From assembly GCF_040954645.1 (NCBI RefSeq), contig NC_092812.1:2728001-2792000 (forward strand): a stretch of 64,000 nt of DNA. The letters are read 5' to 3'. The DNA is from Diabrotica undecimpunctata (taxonomy: Eukaryota; Arthropoda; Insecta; Coleoptera; Chrysomelidae). Positions 11,040-21,555 of the stretch are shown here, piece after piece (the stretch's first letter is position 1; every line of letters begins with the position of its first letter). The translations under genes and the position numbers were made by a program. Under the pieces are notes generated by a model. It was not told the DNA's origin, searched no databases, and saw only the letters and a list, made by a program, of their open reading frames with translations.

Positions 11040-12207
11040 TTATTGTTCAACATGATGACGATGGACCTCACTATAGCGCAGCTGAATGGAATGGAATGGT
11101 ACTATCGAACTTGACCAAAAGAGACAATTTACAGCTAGCTCTATCGAAGAAGTTCCAGTTGAGCGTATACGTGCTAGAATGGGATCTCGTGCTGGAAAAA
11201 GAATGTTGGACTATTTTTTTAGTGTAAACAACAATATCAGAGAGCACATACAGAAGTTCTCGTATATAGAATCGCATTACTCCAGAAATAAATCCTAGAT
11301 AATATATTCAGGCAGCCATCTTAACATTTCTATAATGTATCGGTGCTTCTATGAGAATTGTGTAAAACGGAAAATTCCTAAAAAAGATATTGCTAAGCGG
11401 TGATTATATAATAACATTTTCAATTCTAAATTTATAGCCTTCAAAGAGCTAGGGAATGATACATGTGATACATGTGATGGGCATGTTATCAAACTCAAAG
11501 AATTCGTATCTCTGGAAGAACGCCTTGAATTACAAACTAACTGCGACTCTCATCTTTTTGATGCAGATCATCGGTATAAACTAAAGCAACAGGATAAAGA
11601 GACTTTTAAAACCGAAGCGAACACCAAAATATTTTCGGTGGATTTAGAAAAATGTTTACCCACTCCTTCACTGACGAATTCTCAGAGCTTCTATTCTCTA
11701 AGGCTGTGGACTTTTAACTATACTGTCTATGATGCAATAGATAAATTAGAATATTGTTTTACTAGGAATGAATCTATAGCCGGACGTGGTGGAAATGAAA
11801 TGGCTTTATGCATTTTGAAATACATTAATTTAAATGTTAAATAATCAGTAGAAAGAATTGTTATCTGGAGTGACAACTGTCCATCACAAAATAAAAATCT
11901 CCAGATGATTATGTGCTATCTTTCGATTCTTAGTGAGTGTTGCATTTTAAAACAAATTTTAATAAACAGAATTTTAAATAAGTTGATTTTAATAGAACTG
12001 CCAAGAGACTACCACGCAAAGGGTATTGGTAATTCTAAGGAAGTTGTTTTCAATGCCAATTTAGTTCTGAAACCGATAAGGGAGACAATTAAACCTATTT
12101 CAGCTAAAAAATAAAACGATTTGCAGAATTTATTAAAATGGGTGCCTAAAAGATTCCACGAATACTTTAAAAATCTTCCACATGGTAACTTCGACGAAGA
12201 CGAGTAA
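11040..12207 (+). pseudogene. DDE-like transposase remnant, middle and C-terminal part
   Basis: Frames in order give MGSRAGKRMLDYFF, then NNNIREHIQKFSYIESHYSR (about 11190-11295), FSVDLEKCLPTPSLTNSQ with YSLRLWTFNYTVYDAI (11633-11735), ESIAGRGGNEMALCILKYI (11770-11826), IVIWSDNCPSQNKNLQMI (11855-11910), a Lys-rich block to 12111, and FHEYFKNLPHGNFDEDE with a stop at 12205-12207. I know these motifs from a multicopy insect protein family with an RNase H-like layout (Asp in FSVDLE, Asp in WSDN), probably a cut-and-paste transposase, but I cannot name the superfamily. Stops near 11298 and 11842 and a frameshift near 12115 show decay. Confidence 0.6.
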
Positions 12208-12731
12208 AAAATACAATGATCTTTATTATGAATTTTCTGTTTAAAGTTAGTTACAATTATTTCTTTGTAACATTTTGGTCTGATTTCGTTTATTTAAAAA
12301 AATAAATATTTCCTGTATCTTTTTGCGTTTTATTATTTAATTAGAATTGATATAACGCTGTTCGTACTTTGCATTGTTCTACTATCGGTTTTTTGATTAA
12401 CAATAGTATCTAGTCCACGGTATCTACAGATTAGTAGGAGTTAAATAGTATTAAGTCGCAATATATTAAGTCCATTTCTAGAACCATAGAGTATTGTTTC
12501 ATCATTAATTTAAAACTATTTAAATAAATTAAAGTGAGATGCTAGTTATTATCAGCTTTATTTATCTTAACTGGAACTTAAAAACATAACTGGGAAAATA
12601 ATAACCCATGTACTATGCACTCCTATTTACAATAGGAATGGGTTAGAAAAATACAATTTTTCAAACTCTTCAAATTGCTCTCCTGTAAAATTTAAAATAC
12701 AAGACTTATTATCGGTTTTTCTCTGAGGTTC

Positions 12732-12733
<2 letters not shown>
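12208..12733. other. AT-rich stretch after the DDE-like remnant
   Basis: Probably includes the 3' flank of the DDE-like element (AATAAA-like strings near 12295-12305). No other feature is recognised before the TA array. Confidence 0.35.
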
Positions 12734-12768
<35 letters not shown>

Positions 12769-12776
12769 CATATATA

Positions 12777-12860
<84 letters not shown>
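12734..12860. repeat. (TA)n microsatellite
   Basis: TA dinucleotides with interruptions around 12765-12795. The array abuts the left end of the nested palindrome at 12860. Confidence 0.95.
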
Positions 12861-12864
<4 letters not shown>

Positions 12865-13116
12865 CGATGGGTTGGAGTCAATAATAGGGCTATTGGTTAA
12901 CTATTTTTTTATTCTCGAGCTTTCAATTGTGTTTACAATTATAATTGTAAACACAATTGAAAGCTCGAGAATAAAAAAATAGTTAACCAATAACTATTTT
13001 TTTATTCTCGAGCTTTCAATTGTGTTTACAATTATAATTGTAAACACAATTGAAAGCTCGAGAATAAAAAAATAGTTAACCAATAGCCCTATTATTGACT
13101 CCAACCCATCGAAAAT
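12860..13116. repeat. Nested palindrome (foldback or MITE-like unit)
   Basis: The outer arms begin ATTTTCGATGGG and end CCCATCGAAAAT and are each about 125 bp. Each arm is itself a palindrome: arms 12891-12941/12942-12992, centred on AATTATAATT, and arms 12991-13034/13035-13078 with the same centre. The only asymmetric part is a few bases near 12985-12991. The unit lies between two TA arrays, which fits a foldback element inserted at TA, or an inverted duplication produced by hairpin resolution. Confidence 0.88.
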
Positions 13117-13159
13117 AGTTATATATTTGTTCCAAACGAGTCACAAGTACTTCTTTTTT

Positions 13160-13160
<1 letters not shown>

Positions 13161-13234
<74 letters not shown>
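13161..13234. repeat. (TA)n(GT)n microsatellite
   Basis: About 60 bases of TA run directly into seven GT dinucleotides. Confidence 0.95.
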
Positions 13235-13389
13235 CAAACTATATTTTGAACCTTCATTTAAGTCATGTAGCTAAACCAATATTACAATTTAAATAATTTA
13301 GAACTAAAAACAACATACATCAATCATATAAACTTATGTTGCATATTAAACAACAACAAATTTAAAAAACCATGAAAAATTTTATAATT

Positions 13390-13690
13390 GATAGTATGAA
13401 ATAGTCTGAAGCAGTCTTCAAGGCAAAGCCCAAAGTTATCGGGACAGAAAAAATGGAGTGTTTTACGTAGATTATTTCCATAGCATATTCTATATATTTT
13501 CCTAATTTGTCTTTCGTTGGGATCAGAACGGTACTTTTCCGGAAGGTGAGTAGTAGAGCTCTGAAGATAATTTTTTTCTAGATCGGCAGGTTTCTTCTCA
13601 ACTTCTGATAGTACAATCTTTTTAATTTCATGCCGAAAATGGTAATAGGAGAGTTTTTTATTAGTAGAACGTTTGTTGAATTAATGGAAA
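13390..13690 (-). pseudogene. Transposase C-terminal fragment, Cys-rich (piggyBac-like?)
   Basis: On the minus strand an open run reads YYHFRHEIKKIVLSEVEKK, then LPEKYRSDPNERQIRKIYR, then FFCPDNFGLCLEDCFRLFHT and stops about 15 residues later. A run ending C..C, LC..CF..fHT is the usual Cys-rich C-terminus of piggyBac-type transposases in insects, where it binds DNA. The core catalytic part is not found upstream (13690-13984). It is too short to exclude another zinc-finger transposase family. Confidence 0.4.
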
Positions 13691-13976
13691 CTGTTTAGTA
13701 ACATCGTTGAGAGTATATGAATAGCTGACATAATTCTGACTGAGTTCACTGACATAATATGACAACATCTGATCAAAAGTACCAAACGAAATTATTCACA
13801 AAAATAGCCGGTTTCTACTTTACCTAATGGAAAAGTGCATAGTCATTTACAAGATAACAATTGAACTTGTCGATCTTCAACAGAACTGTACATATGAAAC
13901 TATAATTTTAATCTTTTAAACAGACTTCAAGTAAAATAAATTTACCAAAGAAACGTCAAAAAATTAGAGATATAAA
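13691..13976. other. Flank between the transposase fragment and the Merlin element
   Basis: AT-rich, with no frame I can support. It ends in the left target-site duplication of the Merlin element. Confidence 0.35.
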
Positions 13977-15424
13977 AACTAAATGGTGCCGGTTCGGTAT
14001 GCGGTCAACCGTCTAATATGCGATCTACGGCAGTTTAGCTGATTGGGAATGCGGTCTACGTCTTTCTCAAATAGGTATAAAAACAAATTAGAGAAACTAT
14101 TACAAACTCAATACTGGTCAATTAGGAATGCAAAAACAAATTACAAACTCATTACTGGTCAGTCAGGAATGCAAAAACAAATTTGGGAAATTATGACAAA
14201 CTCATTACTGGTCAATCACGTTGTGCTAATATCAAAACTTTTAATGACCTATTTTGGTGTAAAATAAGCCCCAAAATGAAGATTGATTTAGTTGCAAACA
14301 AAATATTGCTAAAAGAATTTTATAAAACTGTCATTTCGAGCGAAGCAGAGGCAGTAGCATTTCTACGAGCGAACGGTTTATTACAAAATGTTGAGACGCT
14401 GGGCCGTGCCACCGATGTGGAGCAGAAATGGAACAAAAGTAGAAACAAGATCGGGGTGGTGAATATAGACTAGTTCTTCGTTGCCCAAGGAGAGGATGCC
14501 AGACAACAAGATCAGTTAGGCATGGTAACCATTTTTTTAATTCACCGATTTAAATGGAAACAGTAATTGCAAGTTAACTTTATGTGAAATTTTGGAATTA
14601 ATATTCATGTTCATTTTGGAACTCGATTTTGACACAGTAATGAAATTAACGGGGAGAGGAAGAGAAGCTTTATGCGACTGGTATAACATGTGTCGAGAAG
14701 TTTGTTTCTCTGTGATGTCAGTGAATCGCCGTGAACAGCTTCGAGGTAAGTAAGAAGACCCGGAATTGGAATCATAGACGCCGAATTGACGGTCCGTGGG
14801 TCTTTGAATTAAAGATTAAAGAGAAGGTCTGATATTTTCATGTTGAGCGAAGAGACAAATCCACCCTATTTCCCATGATACAAAGGGAAGTTGAGGCTGG
14901 GTCAGTAATTTACTCGGACGAATGGCCAGCATACGGCAATTTGCACCAATTGGGCTACGTCCTCTCAACCGTTAACCACCAGGAAAATTATGTCGACCCA
15001 TTAACAGGATCACATTCGCAAGGGATAGAAAGATCCTGGTTGGAGGGTAAAATTACGATTTTAAAGAAAATGAGAGGTGTTCCTGTCAGTACTTTGCAGT
15101 CCCATTTGGATTATGTTGTGTAGAAAGTAATACGAAGAAATGTAGAAGATAAGTTTATCGCTTTTCTGCACGATGTTAGAAATGTATATGTATAAATGCC
15201 TCTAATCTTGTCATATAAATTTACTTTAAGAAGCCAATAAAAGTTTTGAATTTTCATTTAACTACTTTTTACATGATTTTGGTGCTATATATAAATATAG
15301 AATTTTAGTGAGTCTCAATACAGCATTTGATGATAGGTGACGTTCCCCGCATATCAGACGGTAGACCGCATACTGAACTAGAAACTCTACTGTAGATCGC
15401 ATACCGAACCGGCACCAACTAAAT
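13977..15424 (+). mobile_element. Merlin DNA transposon with TIRs and 8-bp TSD
   Basis: The element proper is 13985-15416 (1,432 bp). It starts GGTGCCGGTTCGGTATGCG and ends with the complement CGCATACCGAACCGGCACC. Inside each end, short GCGGTCTACCGTCTGATATG-like subrepeats recur. The 8-bp direct repeat AACTAAAT lies at 13977-13984 and 15417-15424, matching the 8-9 bp duplications known for Merlin. The internal remnant encodes an ISXO2/IS1016-type DDE domain. A degenerate 41-bp tandem repeat sits at 14103-14225. Frame breaks show that this copy cannot encode an active enzyme, but its ends look well preserved. Confidence 0.9.
14270..15195 (+). pseudogene. Merlin transposase (ISXO2-like DDE domain), broken
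   Basis: The N-terminal piece has EFYKTVISSEAEAVAFLRAN and GLLQN (about 14315-14390), the usual start of Merlin proteins. A middle piece reads ALCDWYNMCREVC (about 14670-14710). The catalytic core at 14875-15123 has VIYSDEWPAYGNLHQLGY, VNHQENYVDPLTGSHSQGIE and RSWLEGKITILKKMRG. In this family the Asp of YSDEW and the Glu-like position of GIE..W are part of the active site. Stops after VVNID (14471), inside the middle piece, and after LDYVV (15121) break it. The last bit, FIAFLHDVRN, is out of the core. Confidence 0.85.
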
Positions 15425-16006
15425 AATAAAATTAATTTAAATATAGAGACGGAACGGGCGTTTAACGTAGTATAATAAGCAGTTTTGTTGATATAAAAGC
15501 ATAAGGTATATGGCGATTACGAGCTATATATTGTATGAATAATATAAAAAGGTATACACGTATTATATTTTATCTACGACCATAAAGTAATTTAGAATAT
15601 ATAAATATATTGACTGACAGAAAAAATGTTTGTACTTATAATAGTACTTATAGTACTTTGTACTTATAGTAAGTATTGGTTAAATGTAAACGTACCGGTA
15701 AACGAAGGTTATGCTATTATAGGACAAACAGTTAGTATGAACGAATTCTTTTACACAATACAATAATTTATTTAATAACAGCAATATACTTAACTTACTA
15801 AGATCAGCTCATTAGTTAACTTGGTTAAGTAGACATCTTTTTATTTATCCGATAGATGTATTTTATATTATTATTATTGATGTTAAGACACCGGCGCTTT
15901 GGTTAAATATAATTCACTCAACTCTAGGTAATCTGATTTTAAAACGAGGGTATTGTATAAAATATGGGTATATGGAAAAAACATTAGTAATGGTGATAAT
16001 CTTGTG
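15425..16006. other. AT-rich stretch upstream of the MMP pseudogene
   Basis: A near-duplicated phrase (TACTTATAATAGTACTTATAGTAC around 15633-15675) is the only local structure. No frame is supported. Confidence 0.35.
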
Positions 16007-16536
16007 GATATAGAGTCAGTATTGGTTTATTTTAAAGAGTGCTATAATTTACCTGTAGAGGTAAATTAAAATTAAGAAACGATGGAGTTAATGCAGAAAC
16101 CAAGATGTACACAATTAGATATTGTTTACGCTGTTGTCAGGGTGCCAGCTAATTTCCTGTTAAATTTATAAGTAGTGTATAAGCACATGCTTATTTTCTA
16201 CCAGCAGCTGGATGAATAGAACTTTATTTAAATGGCAATCTAACTTGGGATATTAATTTAAATTCTATGGCAGAAGGTCAATCAAATTTCTTTTTCACTC
16301 TTCTTCTTGAAGTTGATCATACTTTAGGTTTATCACACAGTACCGATAAGAAAGCTGTAATGTATCAGTGTTATTACACCTTACCTACCAACATATCTCA
16401 AGATGACAAAAAGGGTATAGAAGCATATATGAACCTAAAAGTGAATATTATGCATCCATTCCTTCACAAACTAGCGTACGAACCCAGTCAATCTCTTTTT
16501 TATATTAAGCGGGCATCCTACGAGAGTCCATCCTAG
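16007..16536 (+). pseudogene. Matrix metalloproteinase pseudogene, intronless
   Basis: One frame from 16007 reads FKECYNLPVE, two stops, then ETMELMQKPRCTQLD. This is the end of an MMP propeptide with the cysteine switch (PRCG.PD, here PRCTQLD, 16100-16117). About 70 codons further, in a shifted frame, come LLLEVDHTLGLSHST, the zinc site, and AVMYQCYYTL, the Met-turn. The first zinc-binding His of HExxHxxGxxH is Leu here (CTT at 16306-16308, one base from CAT), so catalysis is lost. The spacing from switch to zinc site is about half the family norm, so part of the catalytic domain is deleted. No introns interrupt it. MMPs cleave extracellular matrix. This one is a relic, perhaps a retrocopy or a degraded gene. 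Confidence 0.7.
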
Positions 16537-16661
16537 AACACCCGAGATTATGGACCGACAATCAACGAAATCTATAGCAAATTTGTGTGATATAAAATAT
16601 ACTGATACAATTCTTTCTAGCATATGATTCTCAGTTTAAAAACCAGCATATGTATATAATA

Positions 16662-16699
16662 AGTGGAGACTTGCTATACAAAAATGATCTAAATGGGTA
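16662..16699. repeat. Left target-site duplication of LINE B
   Basis: 38 bases starting AGTGGAGACTTGC match 18291-18328 with three substitutions. The reading FLAYDSQFKNQHMYIISGDL just before and inside it vaguely recalls a haemopexin blade, so the target may be the 3' part of the MMP relic (weak). Confidence 0.8.
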
Positions 16700-18290
16700 T
16701 ATAATATGTATATACTAAGTAGAGAATATCTAGAAAAACTATTTGAAGACCAAAGAGATAATACCTTTGAGCTAGAAGAAGAGGTAGATGATGGACCAAG
16801 AATATTACAGCAGGAAGTTTACTCCGCAATAACATAGTTAAAGGATGGCAAAGCGGCTGGCCCTGATAATATACAAGCAGAACTACTCAAACTAATGGAC
16901 AACGAATCAATAGCAATAATCGCAAAGATATTGAACAATATAGATAACTCTGGAGAAATACCAACAGAATGGCTAAAATCTGAGTTTATTGCACTTCTAA
17001 AAAAACCAAGAGCCAAAAAAATGCGAAGATTATATACTATAAGCCTCATGAGTCATCTCCTAAAATTATTCCTAAAGATAATTCATAAGAGAATCTACAA
17101 GCTGTGTAAAAGTCAAATTTCCCCCAACCAGTTCGGGTTCACAAATGCTGTTGGTACTAGAGAGGCTTTGTTCTTAGTACAAGTCTTATTCCAGAGATGC
17201 AGAGACGTTAACTGCGACGTATACGCATGTCTGGTTGATTACGAGAAAGCATTTGATCGAGTACAGCATGTCAAGATGATGCAAATACTAAAAGAAACAG
17301 GAACTAACAAGCAAGATCTGAAAATAATTAGAAGTCTTTACTGGAATCAGACAGCAAATCTCATAGTTCAAGGTGAACACAATGACTATGTGAAAATCAT
17401 GCGTGCAGTGAGGCAAGGCTGTATTTTGTCTCCTCTAATCTTCAATCTGTACTCTGAAAGAATATTTATCGAAGCTTTGCACGAAACTGAAAAAATGGTT
17501 ACCGGCTAAACAACATCAGATATGCAGATGACACCATAGTATTTTCGGACAATTTAGAAGACCTACAAGTTCTTATGAACAAAATCACGTATTACAGTCA
17601 ACAATATGGACTCAATATAAACGTTAAGAAGACAAAGCTTATGATAATTAGCAAGAAAAGAATAACAGAAGGTCAACTCTACGTCAACCAATTCCCTGTA
17701 GAAAGAGTGACGCACTACAACTACCTCGGCACCATAATAAATGAAGAATTGACCAACAATCAGGAGATTAGAGCACGCATCGGAAAAGCCAGATCCACAA
17801 TCGGATGGGGACCTTCTTCAAGAGTCACAACCTCTCTCTTGATACAAAAGTAAGAATGCTGCGATGCTACGTCTTCATGGTGTTGAATCGTGGACCTTGA
17901 ACGAAGATATGTGCAGAAAACTGAAAGCATTTGAGATGTGGCTATATCGGAGAATGCTTAAGCTACCGTGGACTGACCGAGTCACAAATAAGGAGGTCCT
18001 CAGAAGAATGAATAAGAACCGAGAGGTACTGACCACCATCAAATTCTGAAAGTTACAGTTCTTTGGACATATTATGCGAAATGAATCCAGATATGCTCTC
18101 CTTTAAGCCATCCTGCCAAGAAAAATATTTGGAAAACGAGGTCCAGGAAGAAGAAGAACAACTTGGTTAAAGAACCTCAGAATCTGGTTCAATACAACAT
18201 CTGTGCAGCTTTTTCGCGCTGCTGCAGATAAGATAAAGATTGCCATGATGATCGCCAACATTCGTAACGGATAGGCACATCAGAAGAAGC
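16700..18290 (+). mobile_element. LINE B: 5'-truncated RTE-like LINE with 38-bp TSD
   Basis: The copy starts inside the connector and runs to the same 3' terminus as LINE A (CGTAACGGATAGGCAC, then AGAAGAAG). It is flanked by a 38-base duplication, 16662-16699 and 18291-18328, which defines the insertion exactly. It lacks the endonuclease entirely, as expected of incomplete target-primed reverse transcription. Being in one family with LINE A, it can be used to compare mutations between copies. Confidence 0.87.
16840..18270 (+). pseudogene. Reverse transcriptase of LINE B
   Basis: Reading from about 16847: GKAAGPDNIQAELLKLMD, LLKKPRAKKMRRLYTISLM, HKRIYKLCKSQISPNQFGF, CLVDYEKAFDRVQH (palm motif A), VRQGCILSPLIFNLYSERIF (motif B), and in another frame IRYADDTIVFSDN (17515-17553), with the catalytic YADD intact. 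A thumb region follows to 17853 (YNYLGTIINEE) and C-terminal pieces near 17864-18049 and 18130-18270 (GPGRRRTTW-like). At least four frame changes or stops separate these parts. It is better preserved than LINE A in motif C. Confidence 0.83.
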
Positions 18291-18328
18291 AGTGGAGATT
18301 AGCTATACAAAAATGATTTAAATGGGTA
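18291..18328. repeat. Right target-site duplication of LINE B
   Basis: Partner of 16662-16699, with 35 of 38 bases identical. Confidence 0.8.
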
Positions 18329-18489
18329 CTTGGTACCGAATAATCCAGAATATTCGAGTATTTATTCACTTAAACGAATAAATAATATATGTCGCATGTT
18401 TTCCAGATTATAGTTGTATTACCGCTGCATGTCAAGATAAGTGTTGTTTTTCAGACTCACACCGGAAAAACGTATATGATATAACGCAT

Positions 18490-18912
18490 TCACAAGGTAA
18501 TTATTAAATTACCTGCCATCAGTTTTATTTAGGTGAAACATCAAGACCATTAAATGTTAGAATAAGTGAACATCAATCCTATATTAAAAATAGAGAATTT
18601 GATAGATCTCAAATCTGTAAACACGCATGGGATAATGAACATAGGGTTCAATGGAATGATTCAAATATAGTCCTAAAAGAAACGGATGGTAAAAAGAGAA
18701 AAATCAAAGAAGCGGCTCTAATTATGCTAAATGAGACCAATTGTGTCGCGAATTCCTCGGCAGAATGTAGTAGGATCTGGTTACCCATATTGAAAGAGGA
18801 AGTTATTAAAGGGAAAATACCAGTATTGGTAAGTCAGTTACATATAGAGAATACATCATTTATGTTTTTTTTAAATAACAAACATATAAAATCGGAATTT
18901 GGTGTTTATTGA
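18490..18912 (+). pseudogene. Penelope-like GIY-YIG endonuclease remnant
   Basis: The frame reads GNY-stop-ITCHQFYLGETSRPL (GIY-YIG core, with TAA at 18505-18507), then NVRISEHQSYIK with the catalytic Arg, SQICKHAWDNEHRVQW, and KKRKIKEAALIMLNETN, the usual order in the C-terminal domain of Penelope-like retroelements. The RT domain upstream is missing or unrecognisable. The domain would nick DNA for integration. A single in-frame stop falls in the GIY motif. Confidence 0.72.
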
Positions 18913-19323
18913 AGGTAAACTAAATGCACGATCAAATACTTACTATGTCGGGATAGTATTATGAGGTTTTTTCCTGGTTTTTCCCTCATAATTTACTATG
19001 GAATCACTAACAGGAGAATTTTACTGTCATCATGGCATGTATTTGTCTTTTTAAAGACGAATTACATGTTATGATTTTTTCTGACAGATATTCTCAAGTT
19101 AAAGTTGATTTCATGTAATCGAATGAACTATCTTATAAGTAAAGTCGTCCCAGGAACGCAACTCAACAATATTGGCAATATCATTTTAAAGTCGTCTACT
19201 TTAAAATGTATAAGGTATGTCTGAATTGTCAATATAGATGAGTCAGATAAAATTAAATTATTAGAAGAATTTTTCACTAAGTAACAAAAAACAAAATTTG
19301 TTTAATTTACTAATGTTTGTATT
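18913..19323 (+). other. 3' untranslated part of the Penelope-like remnant
   Basis: AT-rich, no ORF. It links the GIY-YIG frame to the hammerhead-like motif at 19324, as in the terminal part of Penelope-like elements. Similar short direct strings (TTTTAAAGTCGTCTACTTTAA) occur near 19182-19205. Confidence 0.35.
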
Positions 19324-19358
19324 TTGAGAACGATTTCCGAAGTGGAAATTGAAACGTC
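19324..19358 (+). ncRNA. Degenerate hammerhead-like motif (Penelope terminal repeat)
   Basis: TTGAGAA, one base from CTGANGA, is followed by C, a stem-loop GATTTCC-GAAG-TGGAAATT, and then GAAACGTC. The order CTGANGA, hairpin, GAAA is the hammerhead ribozyme core, reported in terminal repeats of Penelope-like elements. The first core C is T here, so self-cleavage is unlikely. The call depends on position after a GIY-YIG remnant, and a full three-stem fold was not computed. Confidence 0.35.
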
Positions 19359-20119
19359 AATAAACGTATTTTAACCTTTAATTGTGGCTTGTTCCCATTT
19401 AAATAGTAATTAATTTAAAATGCCACAAGAAAATAGCTTCAGAACAATATTAGCTCTTTTGATACATAAATTTGTATCATATACATGTAATTATAATAAA
19501 GTTATATAATATTAATTTCGGTGTTTTGACTATTTATAATTTTGAGATAAACCATACATATTATCCCAAAATTTATATCAACAAGTTTGGCGGTCTGTCA
19601 AAATCGTAAACACAAAAAGGAATTTACCTCTACAAAGTTACCTATATTCGGTTTCATAGCAGGCATTTTGAATAGATAGAATAGTGATTTGGGGAAGGGA
19701 ACTAGAACTAAATAATAATTTCAAGACCTCAGAATCGAATGAAAACATGCGGACGCAACGAATGATATCGATTGCCAAACCACACCAAATGCCATACACT
19801 GCAAAAAGGAATACATGAAAGGTCAATGTAGAGTAAGGTTGGCAGATTTTGTGGTAGTTAACACATTTTGTTTGTAATAGGGAAACCAAATAAATCTTTA
19901 ATAGACCATGCATTGGTTGATACTACTTTAGTATTTCACGAAATGTAATGGGACACTCGTAATGGGAAATTTATTTTACTAAGGAAAACCCAGAAATAAA
20001 TTATTTCTGAAGAATAGATGCTGATATTACAGAAATTGGTCTAAACTTTTTAGTTCAATTATTAGAATAAAAGTTCCGAAATAAAATATTTTTTATAGAA
20101 TAATCAGAATTTTTACAAT
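19359..20119. other. AT-rich stretch without recognised features
   Basis: A minus-strand frame at 19638-19913 (91 codons) does not resemble a known family and has no supporting context. Nothing else is seen. Confidence 0.35.
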
Positions 20120-20499
20120 TGTGTCTTTTCTTTCTACAACGTTCTGTGGTCGGACCAACATTCTTCTCCAACAGAACATTTCAGTGGCGTCTATCTTTCT
20201 TCTTTCCGCTTGTCGTAGGGTCCAAGATTTACATCCGTATGTCAGTATTTAAAACTAACAATTATAATTGCTGATCTTTTCTCATTTGACTACTACGCTA
20301 TTTTGATATTTGTTTATTGAGGTTGCCATTACCCATGATTTCCTTTTGTCTATATTTATTTTCATGTTTATGTTTCTTAGTTCATTTATATAATTATTTT
20401 TTATGACTTTTAGTTTTTCTTGTCCTTCTACACTAACATCGTTCATCTTTCATTTTCCACATAGTTTTAAATTTCTTCTTACATCTCTTTTTTAAATCA

Positions 20500-21130
20500 T
20501 CTAAATTAGTTAGAACAATAGTGGACTAAGTAAGCATCCTTGTTTTAATTCCATTTTTGTCTAGAACTCTGTAGATTATTGATTTTGTATCCTTACTTCA
20601 TTGCTGTTATTTTTTTAAGATTTTAACAATTTCTATCATATAATTTTCTACTTTTTGAATATTTTCATGTATTGTCTTGTCTTACTTTTTCAAAAGGTTT
20701 GAATGGTCAGTTAAACAAAGATGGTTTTTTTAACATTCCTCAATAACTTTTCTCCTGTCTGTCTCAGTATAAAATCAAGATCGTGAATATTCCTTCGTTT
20801 TCAAAATCCATGTTCAGATTTTTCCAAGCATATTTTAAATTTTTCCCGTAATCTTTCACTTGCTTTTTAAAATGGTTCCTCTATAGTTTTAGCTTGCATT
20901 TCCTTTTTTAAATACGGGTACAATGATATCGGTGGTGCAATCTTTTAGCATTTCTTTTATTCTTTATATTTAATTTAGAAATTAGGCAAGTTTTGATTTT
21001 GTCTTTTCGTCTAAGTATTTCATCATTTTTCAGTATTTTTATTGACTCTGGTGACACACGGTACAGTCCAGAGGATTTATTTATTTTGATGGAATTGTAG
21101 GGTCTGGTGAGTTCAGCCGGACATTCCTAA
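20500..21130 (-). pseudogene. Reverse transcriptase remnant of LINE D
   Basis: The clearest motif is on the minus strand at 20546-20521: MELKQGCLLSPLLF (RT motif B). Around 20720-20680 a corrupted Asp/Phe/His block (FDHSNLLKK) fits motif A. No YxDD could be placed with confidence. No frame stays open for more than about 40 codons. Confidence 0.5.
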
Positions 21131-21555
21131 AGACAGTTCAGATCGTCGATCATAAGCTTTTTGGGAAACAGGGCTTTTCCCTTCTTTTGTCATCGCACAT
21201 GTTATATGGGGTCTATGACCTCAGCGTCTTAGTGGCGATCCTGTATGCTTCGCTCATATATCGTTCGCCAGCGCCTTGCACAAATTCTGCTAACATGTGC
21301 GTTTAGTTCTTTTAATCATTTTGTTGAGTTCTTTTTTGGCGCTCCTGTACTTTTCTTTAGTTTACCGGGTCCTATTTATCTGTGCTGTATGCCTGATTCT
21401 AAGACACTCTTTCTGCTTTTGGTGGATATTTTCGTTCCACAAATATGGTACTGTGTATGTAACATGTTTGTTTTTGATACTATTGTATCTTCTTGTAAGG
21501 TTCGTATTTGGTTTGTGAAGTATTTTGTCTTATCTAACTTGAGTAATTTCCTGCC

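Noticed and set aside
19638..19913. 91-codon minus-strand ORF
   Set aside because: Not similar to any family I know, and in AT-rich DNA where such frames occur by chance.
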